A stretch of 32,855 nt of DNA from contig CATMRP010000040.1 of NCBI GenBank assembly GCA_950073835.1, forward strand, positions 1 to 32,855, read 5' to 3'. The DNA is from an uncultured Alteromonadaceae bacterium. GTDB taxonomy: Bacteria > Pseudomonadota > Gammaproteobacteria > Enterobacterales > Alteromonadaceae. Both the position numbers and the translations under genes were made by a program. Under the pieces are notes generated by a model. It saw nothing but the letters and a program-made list of their open reading frames with translations, searched no databases and was not told where the DNA came from. Positions 7,782 through 14,437 of this stretch are shown piece after piece; the first letter of the stretch is position 1, and every line of letters starts with the position of its first letter.

Positions 7782-9440
7782 ATGCAAGGTGTAAATTTTT
7801 CTTTCGATGCTACCCGGGAAAATGTAACGTTAACCATCTCCCCCGGCGAACTGGAACAGGAGCTTTCTGCAGAAGAGGTCCATAAAGTACTGTGCGAACA
7901 GGGCTTTGACGAAGTCTACCTGTCTGAGAATGCCATCAAAACCGCCTGTGATAAGGCCAACCACCTGTTTAAAACCCGTGACAGTTCACAACAAATCGTC
8001 GAACAGGTGGGCGAGCGACGCCATACCGAAGTTGAGTTTCGCATTAGCGAAGACAACATGAGTGCCTTTGCTATTTTCACCGCACCTCACGGCGGCCAAC
8101 TCCCACGAGCAGAACAGATCCAGGTGATGGCGAAAAATAAAGGTATTCGTCGCGGTGTTGGCATCAAGCGCATTCGCTCGTTGCTCGACAGAGTCGCCGA
8201 GGCAGAACCTGGCAGTCTTGTTGAAGGTCAAATTGCCAAAGGACTCCCCCCCCGCGACGGCCATTCGTCCAGACAGGTCCCCCTGGTACCCAATGCGCTC
8301 GAGCGCGTGCTCAAGCCTCAGGCTAAAACCGATAAAAAAGTTGATTTACGTAACCTGGGTGAAATTGTCTGCGTTAAGGCCGGAGCCGAAGTGTTACGTC
8401 GTGAGCCGCCCGGCAAAGGCCGCCATGGCTATGATGTGCGTGGTAATGTACTGCCGTCAAAAATTGGCGACTGGTTGCCGCTCACTCTGGGCAGCGGTAC
8501 AGCACTTAGCGATCACGATGAAAACCTGGTGATCTCGACCAGTGCGGGCATGCCAAAATACAGCAACCTGATAATGCAGGTTGACGATACCTTTATTTGT
8601 CAGGGCGTTAACGTGGGTACCGGTCACATCACCTACGAAGGTTCGGTGCTGGTAAATGGTGATGTTACCGAAAATATGATTGTCAAAGCCAAAGGCGATG
8701 TCACGATAAACGGCTTTGCTGAGTCAGCTCATATCCAGGCTGACGGCGATGTAATCATTACCGAAGGTGCTATGGGTAAACAATCAGACGATCACAACCA
8801 GTATACCTGCACTATCCAGGCTGGCGGCAGCGTTTATTTGCAACACGGACAAGGACTCGACATTGTCTGTGGGAGTAACCTTAATGTAGGCCGTCAACTT
8901 GCTCATTGCCGGGTCATTACCGGTGGCCAGATTGTGGTGGGACAGCCGGAAAACCCACAGGGTAACCTGTTTGCCTGTGAAATCAGCAGCCATGGGCCAG
9001 TCATTGCAGGTACCGTGGGCGCAGTCTCAGGCAGTACTCTGCGCATTGATTTCAGTATGGGCTTTAATCAGCTCCAGGCCCGTAAAGACAGTTTTGAGGA
9101 GCTGCTGCGCCAGATCCGTGGGAATGCCGAGCGACATAAGCAAAAAATTGACAACATCAATAACCGTGTGGTGCCCAAATCCTTACTCAACAAAGTTGTC
9201 GAAGCTAAGGAAATGCTTAAAAACGAGTCAAATTTGTTGACCTGGATGGAAAGTAAAGCCGTTGAGATGTCACAGGCCAAACAACAGTATCAGGAAGCGG
9301 CTAAGCTGATTGCCAACAAAAAACTGTATTCTGGCGTGTCAGTTAAACTGAATAACCGCAACTGGCGTTCCGAACGGGAATATGACCGTGCGAAGGTCAG
9401 CTACGATATGCACCAGTGGAAATATGAACCACTGGTTTAA
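7782..9440 (+). CDS. FapA family (DUF342) protein
   Basis: A 552-residue cytosolic protein of the FapA/DUF342 family. The N-terminal part (GVNFSFDATRENVTLTISPG) is the usual alpha/beta region. The middle, around YEGSVLVNGDVTENMIVKAKGDVTING, shows regularly spaced G-D-V turns typical of the family's right-handed beta-helix. The C-terminal region from about residue 425 is charged and helical, probably coiled coil, ending in MHQWKYEPLV. Vibrio FapA helps polar flagellum assembly and the polar placement of proteins, but other members sit away from flagellar genes, as here, so the job is not certain. I prefer ATG at 7782 over 7776 because AGGA lies six bases before it; the upstream ATG directly abuts that AGGA. 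Confidence 0.88.
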   Translation: MQGVNFSFDATRENVTLTISPGELEQELSAEEVHKVLCEQGFDEVYLSENAIKTACDKANHLFKTRDSSQQIVEQVGERRHTEVEFRISEDNMSAFAIFTAPHGGQLPRAEQIQVMAKNKGIRRGVGIKRIRSLLDRVAEAEPGSLVEGQIAKGLPPRDGHSSRQVPLVPNALERVLKPQAKTDKKVDLRNLGEIVCVKAGAEVLRREPPGKGRHGYDVRGNVLPSKIGDWLPLTLGSGTALSDHDENLVISTSAGMPKYSNLIMQVDDTFICQGVNVGTGHITYEGSVLVNGDVTENMIVKAKGDVTINGFAESAHIQADGDVIITEGAMGKQSDDHNQYTCTIQAGGSVYLQHGQGLDIVCGSNLNVGRQLAHCRVITGGQIVVGQPENPQGNLFACEISSHGPVIAGTVGAVSGSTLRIDFSMGFNQLQARKDSFEELLRQIRGNAERHKQKIDNINNRVVPKSLLNKVVEAKEMLKNESNLLTWMESKAVEMSQAKQQYQEAAKLIANKKLYSGVSVKLNNRNWRSEREYDRAKVSYDMHQWKYEPLV

Positions 9441-9447
9441 TCCAATA

Positions 9448-9481
9448 CAGAACAATGCCTCTTTCCCGAGAGGCTGTTCTG
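9448..9481 (+). terminator. Long hairpin after the fapA-like gene
   Basis: CAGAACA, a two-base bulge and GCCTCT pair with AGAGGC and TGTTCTG across a six-base loop, giving 13 base pairs starting seven bases after the stop. No T-run follows. It probably ends the rightward transcript and separates it from the leftward small-gene patch. Confidence 0.55.
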
Positions 9482-9558
9482 CGCTCACTTCGAAACGATT
9501 AACTGTATTTAATACGAGTAATTTAAGTTTATCCCGAAAATATCTCTGTCTGCGAGCC

Positions 9559-9596
9559 AGCTCATCACAGCAATGCTTATGCTTCGAGCCTGAGCT
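9559..9596 (-). repeat. Imperfect hairpin downstream of the 9606 gene
   Basis: AGCTCA (9559-9564) and TGAGCT (9591-9596) form outer arms, with an inner AGCA/TGCT pairing. It lies ten bases after the stop of the leftward gene at 9606. It could be a transcription end signal or a decayed recombination site; no T-run is present. Confidence 0.3.
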
Positions 9597-9605
9597 AATA
9601 ACCCG

Positions 9606-10004
9606 TTAGGTGCGTGTTTGTTCATAGTTTTCTATCAGGTCATAGGCGAACAGTTGCTCTGCTTGATTTAACAATCCCGTTTCAGAAACTGAGCGAACCA
9701 GCCGATATTCCTGTTCCTTTTTGATACTTCCTCGATTAGCTATTTTTCTAAAGTCCCTGAAGGCTTTGTTTTGTAATGTGAGAAGTGATGGTAAGCCGAT
9801 GGCAAGCATTTTTCTATCCAATTCTGCCTGGGCGCTTTTGGGCATATTAGAAGATACTTCTAATGCATCATTGGCAGCCAGGCGAACAGATGTCAAAGCA
9901 CCTTTTAAAAGACTTTCTTTGGACAAAGTATCGACATGTGCACACTCATCTGCATTGAATACAAGCGCTGTAAATTCAGCGAGAATTTCCTTTTCTGATT
10001 TCAC
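9606..10004 (-). CDS. Hypothetical protein, 132 residues
   Basis: I do not recognise this protein. It is predicted to be soluble and largely helical, charged, with no signal peptide, membrane segment or cysteine-rich motif; the middle (KSAQAELDRKMLAIGLPSLL, then FRDFRKIANRG) is basic. It starts at GTG 10002-10004 with only a weak ribosome-binding site (AGGA about 13 bases upstream), so the start is uncertain. The coding sequence is A+T-richer than that of hrpA, sbcB or the liu genes. Remarkably, the ORF is bracketed by an inverted pair, GTTAGGT (9605-9611, overlapping the TAA stop) and ACCTAAC (10011-10017, seven bases before the start). It is the last of three short leftward genes in what looks like an acquired patch. 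Confidence 0.6.
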   Translation of the reverse strand: MKSEKEILAEFTALVFNADECAHVDTLSKESLLKGALTSVRLAANDALEVSSNMPKSAQAELDRKMLAIGLPSLLTLQNKAFRDFRKIANRGSIKKEQEYRLVRSVSETGLLNQAEQLFAYDLIENYEQTRT

Positions 10005-10055
10005 CTGAGTACCTAACTTCCTGTATAGTGGGCAAATAGACTAAGGCTGAAATAC

Positions 10056-10107
10056 CGAGCAAAGCGAGGAGAATCTAGGTGTACTAGTCCCCCTCGAGCG
10101 TAGCGAG
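10056..10107. repeat. Pair of 13-base CGAGC-AGCGAG direct repeats
   Basis: CGAGCAAAGCGAG (10056-10068) and CGAGCGTAGCGAG (10095-10107) differ at two central bases and flank an imperfect palindrome, CTAGGTGTACTAG. They fill the 136-base gap between the first two small genes. Repeats of this look are scattered in gammaproteobacterial intergenic DNA; whether this one recurs in the genome cannot be seen here. Confidence 0.45.
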
Positions 10108-10140
10108 TGGTCATACGCTTATCAGGTGCTTTCACTATGA

Positions 10141-10404
10141 CTAATCCAACCCTATGTCATGCACGAAATGAGCTTTTAGTGTTACATGCTCTTTAGGAAT
10201 GTCATAGTCGTCTTGTAGCATTTTGATGACGAATTTGTGCACATCTTCCATTTCCACTTCGCGGTCAGTTTCAATATTAACTTTGTTTGCAACGTATACG
10301 CAGAAATCACCAACTATTCCCATTTCTGCCATATCTTCATCTGGCAGTGTAATGCCGAATGCTTCCTCTGTTTTTTGAATGACTTCTATAGTTTCGATTC
10401 CCAT
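10141..10404 (-). CDS. Acyl-carrier-protein-like protein, apparently circularly permuted
   Basis: An 87-residue acidic protein. Its first half (MGIETIEVIQKTEEAFGITL, then PDEDMAEMGIVGDFCVYV) aligns with the second half of E. coli AcpP from residue 36 ([20 protein letters not shown], then DEEAEKITTV). Its last 35 or so residues (EDVHKFVIKMLQDDYDIP, then KEHVTLKAHFVHDIGLD) align with the first 35 of AcpP and stop exactly at the Asp of the DSL motif. Gly2 occupies the place of the phosphopantetheine-bearing serine, so it should not carry an acyl arm in the usual way. Function is unknown; ACP-like immunity or regulatory roles are possible. AAGGAA five to six bases before the ATG supports the start. 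It lies between two other small leftward genes. Confidence 0.8.
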   Translation of the reverse strand: MGIETIEVIQKTEEAFGITLPDEDMAEMGIVGDFCVYVANKVNIETDREVEMEDVHKFVIKMLQDDYDIPKEHVTLKAHFVHDIGLD

Positions 10405-10484
10405 ACGTTCCTTGTCATTAAGAGTGCGTTTTCAAACGGGCACCTAGCAACAAACTAAGAGCCTTGTTATACAACGCTGCAAAA

Positions 10485-10763
10485 TCACTCATAGATTTTT
10501 CCGCCAAACAAAAATAATGCACACTTTTTCCAAACATTACTTTCCGTTTGCCAGACAACACTATCTTCGCTAAATGCAATGGCGGCACCCAGGAAATCTT
10601 CTATCTTAGAATTCTGCCACCCATCATGACCATGAGATAGATTGCCTGAGGACTCAGATGTTTCCTTTTGAGCTTCATCCCTTTTATCATCTTCCAGGGC
10701 CTTTGCAAAAGCTAAAAATGACTCCTGGTCTCTGACGTGTTCAATTAAATCTAATAAGTCCAT
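10485..10763 (-). CDS. DUF7660-like small protein
   Basis: A 92-residue soluble acidic protein. The pattern, an N-terminal MDLLDLIEHVRDQESFLAFA, a variable charged linker with Ser and His, then GWQNSKIEDFLGAAIAF and a terminal FLFGGKIYE, matches what I remember of the DUF7660 family (ESFLxF...GWxNxxIExFLxAAxAW...FLYxGKIYE). No enzymatic role is known to me; members are short stand-alone proteins, often among accessory genes. The start at 10761-10763 has a weak AGGT about ten bases upstream. A+T-rich relative to the core genes around it. Eighty bases separate it from the ACP-like gene, so co-transcription is possible. Confidence 0.7.
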   Translation of the reverse strand: MDLLDLIEHVRDQESFLAFAKALEDDKRDEAQKETSESSGNLSHGHDGWQNSKIEDFLGAAIAFSEDSVVWQTESNVWKKCALFLFGGKIYE

Positions 10764-11025
10764 TTAATCTTTTACCTGTGCTTCACATAAAGAGTGGTAT
10801 AACACCTTAATGTAGAGAATTAAGGTAGTTTTAGCTAATTCAAAGGAGTAAAAAAAGCGTAGATTGGGTCGGCTGGGCAAATTAGCCTCTACTTATAAAG
10901 CGCATTACTTCATTTTAAGGCCGCTCTGCGCTGTCAATGGCTGCACTGACAACTAGGTTTTGCTACTCACTAACAATAACTGAGGCAAATCAACCCTGCC
11001 CTGAGTATGTCTAATCTGATGCCTC
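10764..11025. other. Non-coding gap with an inverted repeat
   Basis: No convincing gene. It holds a perfect inverted repeat ACCTTAAT (10804-10811) and ATTAAGGT (10819-10826) followed on the + strand by AGTTTT. This is either a weak terminator or an operator just upstream of the DUF7660-like gene. A second weaker pair, TGTCA (10932-10936) and TGACA (10947-10951), lies toward the end of the neighbouring sensor gene. Confidence 0.4.
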
Positions 11026-12444
11026 TCAGGTTTCCGCAATCATCACTTTGCCACTATGGTGGCGACGCGCCAGGTATAACGCCTGACTGGCTCTTTCGTA
11101 CCAGTCGGCAAAGGTTTCACCTTCCTGCAAAGCGGCCAGCCCGATTGAAAATGGCAACAGGCGAATATCATCCCGGGGATGCGTTTCAATGGCATCCTTT
11201 AACCGCTCGGCGAGAATTTTCGATGCGGCTATAGGCGTTTGCGGGCACAGAATAATGATTTGTTCAGCACTCCAGCGGCCAGCTATATCCACCTCCCTTA
11301 CACTGCGCAAACAGACTCTGGCCAGTTCACGCATACCTTCTTCTGAGAATGGTTTATCACCGGGATTCGGCCGCACATTTTGGGTAGAGAAATCGAACAG
11401 GATCAGCGTTGCGGCGGTGTGGAAACGGTTGAAGCGAGACACCTCATCTTCTGCACGGTGCAACATAAAGTTGCGGTTATACAAATTCGTGGCGGTATCA
11501 TGGGAGGATAAAAACTCCAGCATGCGATTTTTCTCAAGCAATACTGACTGCAGATTTTCCATTTCTTCCTGCTTTGAGCGCAACTCCCGGCTATATCTCC
11601 GCATGATATTTCGTCGCCAAAACAAAGTTGCCAGGATCACTACTACACAGGCAATGACCAATACCGCCAGTCGAAAATCCTGATGGTACTGTCGCTTTAC
11701 GTTACTCCAGCGTTTATAAATATCCACCCGGGCTGCTTCCGGAATACGCCGAATAGCATCGTTTATCTCGTCAACCAGTTCCGGGTAAGCCTTGTTTACG
11801 CCCATGCGCAGCGAATTATAGGGTTCGGCATAGCCAACAATGGCCATTTCCTGCATGTTCATTTTATTCAGTTCTGAATTAATACTCAGCAAAGCACCGG
11901 CAAACACGTCAATGTCACCCCGGCTTAATGCCCTTAAGCCATCCCCTTCACTGTCAAACAACTGCAAGCTGAGTTGCGGGTAGTAACGGGTCAGATATTC
12001 GGTCAGAAATGAACTTTTTGGTACCCCCAACAATTGACCATTAAGCCCCTCCAGCCCCTGGTACATTACTTTCGCATCACGGGCCATGAGGACATTGGGT
12101 GACTGAAAATAGGGTTCTGTGAAATTCAAATAGACATTGCGGTGCGCAGAGCTGTTAAGCATTGCTAACAGCATACACCGACCGGTTTGCACAAACTCAA
12201 GGGACTGACGGAAAGAGTCAGTTTTCACCAGGGTAAAATTGAGATTAGCCAGTTCACCAACCAGCTTGAGGTAGTCGGCAGAAATTCCCACATGTTTGTC
12301 ATTGCGGAGCATTTCGTATGGCACCCAGCCTGGGTCAATACAATAGGTAACCGGTTTCGGGTTGGCGTTTGCTTTACCCGCTGATACCACAGCGAAAATC
12401 ACAAAGCAAAGCGTAAATACTGTTCGTAATGTGAACATCAGCAT
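11026..12444 (-). CDS. Membrane sensor: periplasmic SBP_bac_3 domain plus degenerate GGDEF domain
   Basis: A 472-residue inner-membrane protein. Residues 1-27 are a signal sequence (ending GKANA). Residues 30-245 are an extracytoplasmic solute-binding domain of the amino-acid-binding type (YCIDPGWVPYEML, NFTEPYFQSPNVLMA). A membrane helix follows at about 258-277, then a short coiled coil, then a GGDEF fold (HDTATNLYNR at 315-324, SIGLAAL, ALYLARRHHSGKV). The signature GGDEF is replaced by WSAEQ (391-395) and only one of the two metal-binding aspartates is seen (ILFDFS), so cyclic di-GMP synthesis is unlikely. It could instead be a dead regulator that senses a small solute. I chose ATG 12444; a TTG 24 bases upstream is the alternative. 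Confidence 0.82.
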   Translation of the reverse strand: MLMFTLRTVFTLCFVIFAVVSAGKANANPKPVTYCIDPGWVPYEMLRNDKHVGISADYLKLVGELANLNFTLVKTDSFRQSLEFVQTGRCMLLAMLNSSAHRNVYLNFTEPYFQSPNVLMARDAKVMYQGLEGLNGQLLGVPKSSFLTEYLTRYYPQLSLQLFDSEGDGLRALSRGDIDVFAGALLSINSELNKMNMQEMAIVGYAEPYNSLRMGVNKAYPELVDEINDAIRRIPEAARVDIYKRWSNVKRQYHQDFRLAVLVIACVVVILATLFWRRNIMRRYSRELRSKQEEMENLQSVLLEKNRMLEFLSSHDTATNLYNRNFMLHRAEDEVSRFNRFHTAATLILFDFSTQNVRPNPGDKPFSEEGMRELARVCLRSVREVDIAGRWSAEQIIILCPQTPIAASKILAERLKDAIETHPRDDIRLLPFSIGLAALQEGETFADWYERASQALYLARRHHSGKVMIAET

Positions 12445-12557
12445 GTCATTTATTCTTGTTTTTACCAAGTATGCGTTGCGGCGTGCTTTAAATCAACTCA
12501 TTGAAACAATTACGAATAAATCAATGTAATGTTCAGGTATTTCTGATTGGTATATGT

Positions 12558-12587
12558 ACACAGGGCCGCAACAAGCAGACCCTGTGT
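12558..12587 (-). terminator. Hairpin after the thiolase gene
   Basis: ACACAGGG (12558-12565) and CCCTGTGT (12580-12587) pair perfectly over a 14-base loop, 13 bases past the thiolase stop. No T-tract is present on the minus side. It may also separate the thiolase transcript from the sensor gene that follows. Confidence 0.5.
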
Positions 12588-12600
12588 TATTGGCAGCTGT

Positions 12601-13776
12601 TTACAGCATCTCTACTGCCAGCGCCACACCTTCACCGCCACCGATACACAGCGAGGCAATGCCTTTACTCAGGCCTTTTTGCTTCAGGCCGTGTAACAGG
12701 GTAACCAGGATACGGGCACCAGAAGCACCAATAGGGTGACCAAGGGCACACGCTCCGCCTTTAATATTAACCTTACTTTCATCCAGGCCAAGCTTTTTAA
12801 TTGCCAGCATGGTTACCATGGCAAACGCTTCGTTAATCTCATACAGATCCACATCGTCTTTGCCCCAACCCGCTTTTTCCAGTACCTTTTCCATGGCACC
12901 TACCGGTGCAACGGTAAAGTCTTCCGGCGCAATCGAGTTAGTCGCATGCGCTACGACTTTGGCCAGTGGCGTTAATCCCAGTTCAGCGGCCTTCGACTCA
13001 CTCATTACCAATAACGCTGCCGCACCATCTGAGATAGAGCTGGAGTTAGCTGCGGTAACCGTACCATCCCGTTTAAATGCCGGTCGCAACGACGGAATTT
13101 TATCCGGACGTGCTGACCCCGGGCCTTCATCCGTATCTACCACTACATCACCTTTACGGGTAGCAATGGTCACTGGCACAATCTCGTCGCCGAAAGTGCC
13201 GGTGTTAATGGCTTCGGTCGCTTTTGACAATGAGCCAATTGCAAATTCATCCATCATTTCACGGGTCAGACCTTCAGCATCGGCAGTTGCCTGAGCAAAA
13301 CAGCCCATGGCCTGGCCGTCATAAGCATTTTCTAAACCGTCCATCATCATGTGATCAAGTACTTTGCCGTGCCCCATGCGATAGCCGCCACGTGCTTTAG
13401 GTAACAGGTATGGCGCACCGCTCATACTTTCCATACCACCAGCAACAATCACTTCGGCACTGCCCGACTGGATCATGTCAGATGCCAGCATCACTGCCTT
13501 TAACCCAGATCCACATACTTTGTTGATGGTCACCACACCTGCCGATAACGGTAATTCTGCTTTCAGAGAAGCCTGTCTGGCGGGTGATTGGCCCAAACCT
13601 GCTGGCAGTACACAGCCCATAATGACTTCATCTACCGCAGCGACATCAATATCACCGCATGCTGCTTTAATCGCTTCTGCGCCTAAATCAGTGGCTGGCA
13701 GCGTTGACAGCGAGCCCATAAAACCGCCCATGGGAGTACGTTTCGCAGCTACAATAACGACAGATTCTTTACTCAT
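12601..13776 (-). CDS. Acetyl-CoA C-acetyltransferase (thiolase II)
   Basis: A 391-residue degradative/biosynthetic thiolase, the common length for the homotetrameric cytosolic enzyme that interconverts acetoacetyl-CoA and two acetyl-CoA. The catalytic residues are present: acyl-accepting Cys88 in NKVCGSGLKAV, His347 in GHPIGASGAR and Cys377 in CIGGGEG. AAGGAA a few bases before the ATG fixes the start. It is divergent from liuR, which strongly suggests shared control and a role at the end of leucine breakdown, where HMG-CoA lyase makes acetoacetate that can be thiolysed once activated. The activating enzyme is not in this window. An AtoB-like name would fit, but substrate preference cannot be read from sequence alone. 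Confidence 0.93.
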   Translation of the reverse strand: MSKESVVIVAAKRTPMGGFMGSLSTLPATDLGAEAIKAACGDIDVAAVDEVIMGCVLPAGLGQSPARQASLKAELPLSAGVVTINKVCGSGLKAVMLASDMIQSGSAEVIVAGGMESMSGAPYLLPKARGGYRMGHGKVLDHMMMDGLENAYDGQAMGCFAQATADAEGLTREMMDEFAIGSLSKATEAINTGTFGDEIVPVTIATRKGDVVVDTDEGPGSARPDKIPSLRPAFKRDGTVTAANSSSISDGAAALLVMSESKAAELGLTPLAKVVAHATNSIAPEDFTVAPVGAMEKVLEKAGWGKDDVDLYEINEAFAMVTMLAIKKLGLDESKVNIKGGACALGHPIGASGARILVTLLHGLKQKGLSKGIASLCIGGGEGVALAVEML

Positions 13777-13912
13777 AGTTTCCTTGCCTCAATTGAGATT
13801 TAAACAAATACAGATAACCACCTGCTTGAGCCTACTACTGCACATAGCCTACACCTGTATAAAAAAATAAACACACGACTTTGGTTTTATGTCAGTCATG
13901 ACGTTTATAAAT

Positions 13913-13941
13913 TTGACGTTAAATAAATGTTACTTTAAATT
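13913..13941 (+). promoter_or_regulatory. Candidate sigma-70 promoter for liuR-liuABCDE
   Basis: TTGACG (13913-13918) and TAAATT (13936-13941) are separated by 17 bases, in the divergent gap before liuR. A TGACGTT in the -35 (13914-13920) is repeated at 13899-13905, exactly 15 bases earlier, hinting that a regulator touches this region. Confidence 0.45.
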
Positions 13942-13957
13942 CTCTATTACTTTACCC

Positions 13958-13972
13958 TAACGTTAACGTAAA
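13958..13972. promoter_or_regulatory. Candidate LiuR operator
   Basis: TAACGTTAACGTAAA contains the perfect ten-base palindrome ACGTTAACGT (13960-13969). It lies just downstream of the proposed liuR promoter, where a bound repressor would block transcription. From memory, LiuR sites in this group are palindromes with ACGT cores, which this matches. The assignment is by pattern and position only. Confidence 0.55.
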
Positions 13973-14029
13973 TCATTTTACCAGTACAGTTATCACACCT
14001 GAAAGTAGGTGATAAAAAGGATACCGGCA

Positions 14030-14434
14030 ATGACCAATCAAAATAATGAACTAACCTACTCTATTGGTGAACTCGCTAAAGAATTTGATATTACACCTCG
14101 TTCTATTCGCTTTTATGAAGAACAGGATTTATTAAGTCCTGAACGAACCGGGCAAACACGTATCTACTGTAACAAAGACCGGGTCAGGTTAAAGCTAATA
14201 CTACGTGGTAAGAGGTTGGGCTTCTCGTTAGCTGAAATCAAGAACCTGTTTGAACTCTACGATAGCAACGCCAACTCCATGCTGCAACTGGAAGCGATGT
14301 TACAAATGACAGAACAAAAACGCGCCATCCTGCGTCAACAACTCGACGATATTCAAATGCTCATGAACGAGCTGGATGAAGTTGAAAAGCGTTGCCGCGA
14401 CGAACTGGCCGACATACAAACAAGAGGTAGTTAA
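14030..14434 (+). CDS. liuR: MerR-family regulator LiuR
   Basis: A 134-residue transcription factor. Residues 9-77 form a MerR winged helix (YSIGELAKEFDITPRSIRFY, then EEQDLLSPERTGQTRIY), followed by a long dimerisation helix (LQMTEQKRAILRQQLDDIQM). It lacks the C-terminal metal-binding cysteines of the metal sensors, as expected for LiuR, which responds to a branched-chain acyl-CoA intermediate and represses the leucine/isovalerate operon. It is the first gene of that operon, three bases before liuA. I chose ATG 14030 with AAGG at 14017-14020; a GTG 21 bases upstream is in frame but would place that ribosome-binding site inside the coding region. The neighbouring palindromes are likely its binding sites. 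Confidence 0.93.
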   Translation: MTNQNNELTYSIGELAKEFDITPRSIRFYEEQDLLSPERTGQTRIYCNKDRVRLKLILRGKRLGFSLAEIKNLFELYDSNANSMLQLEAMLQMTEQKRAILRQQLDDIQMLMNELDEVEKRCRDELADIQTRGS

Positions 14435-14437
14435 GCC

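Noticed and set aside
9382-9609. + strand ORF overlapping the fapA-like 3' end
   Set aside because: It overlaps coding sequence in another frame, crosses the 9448-9481 hairpin and has no ribosome-binding site.
9440-11025. A functional integron cassette array
   Set aside because: No integrase gene and no complete attC of normal length can be seen; only core-like heptamers. Kept as a low-interest suggestion.
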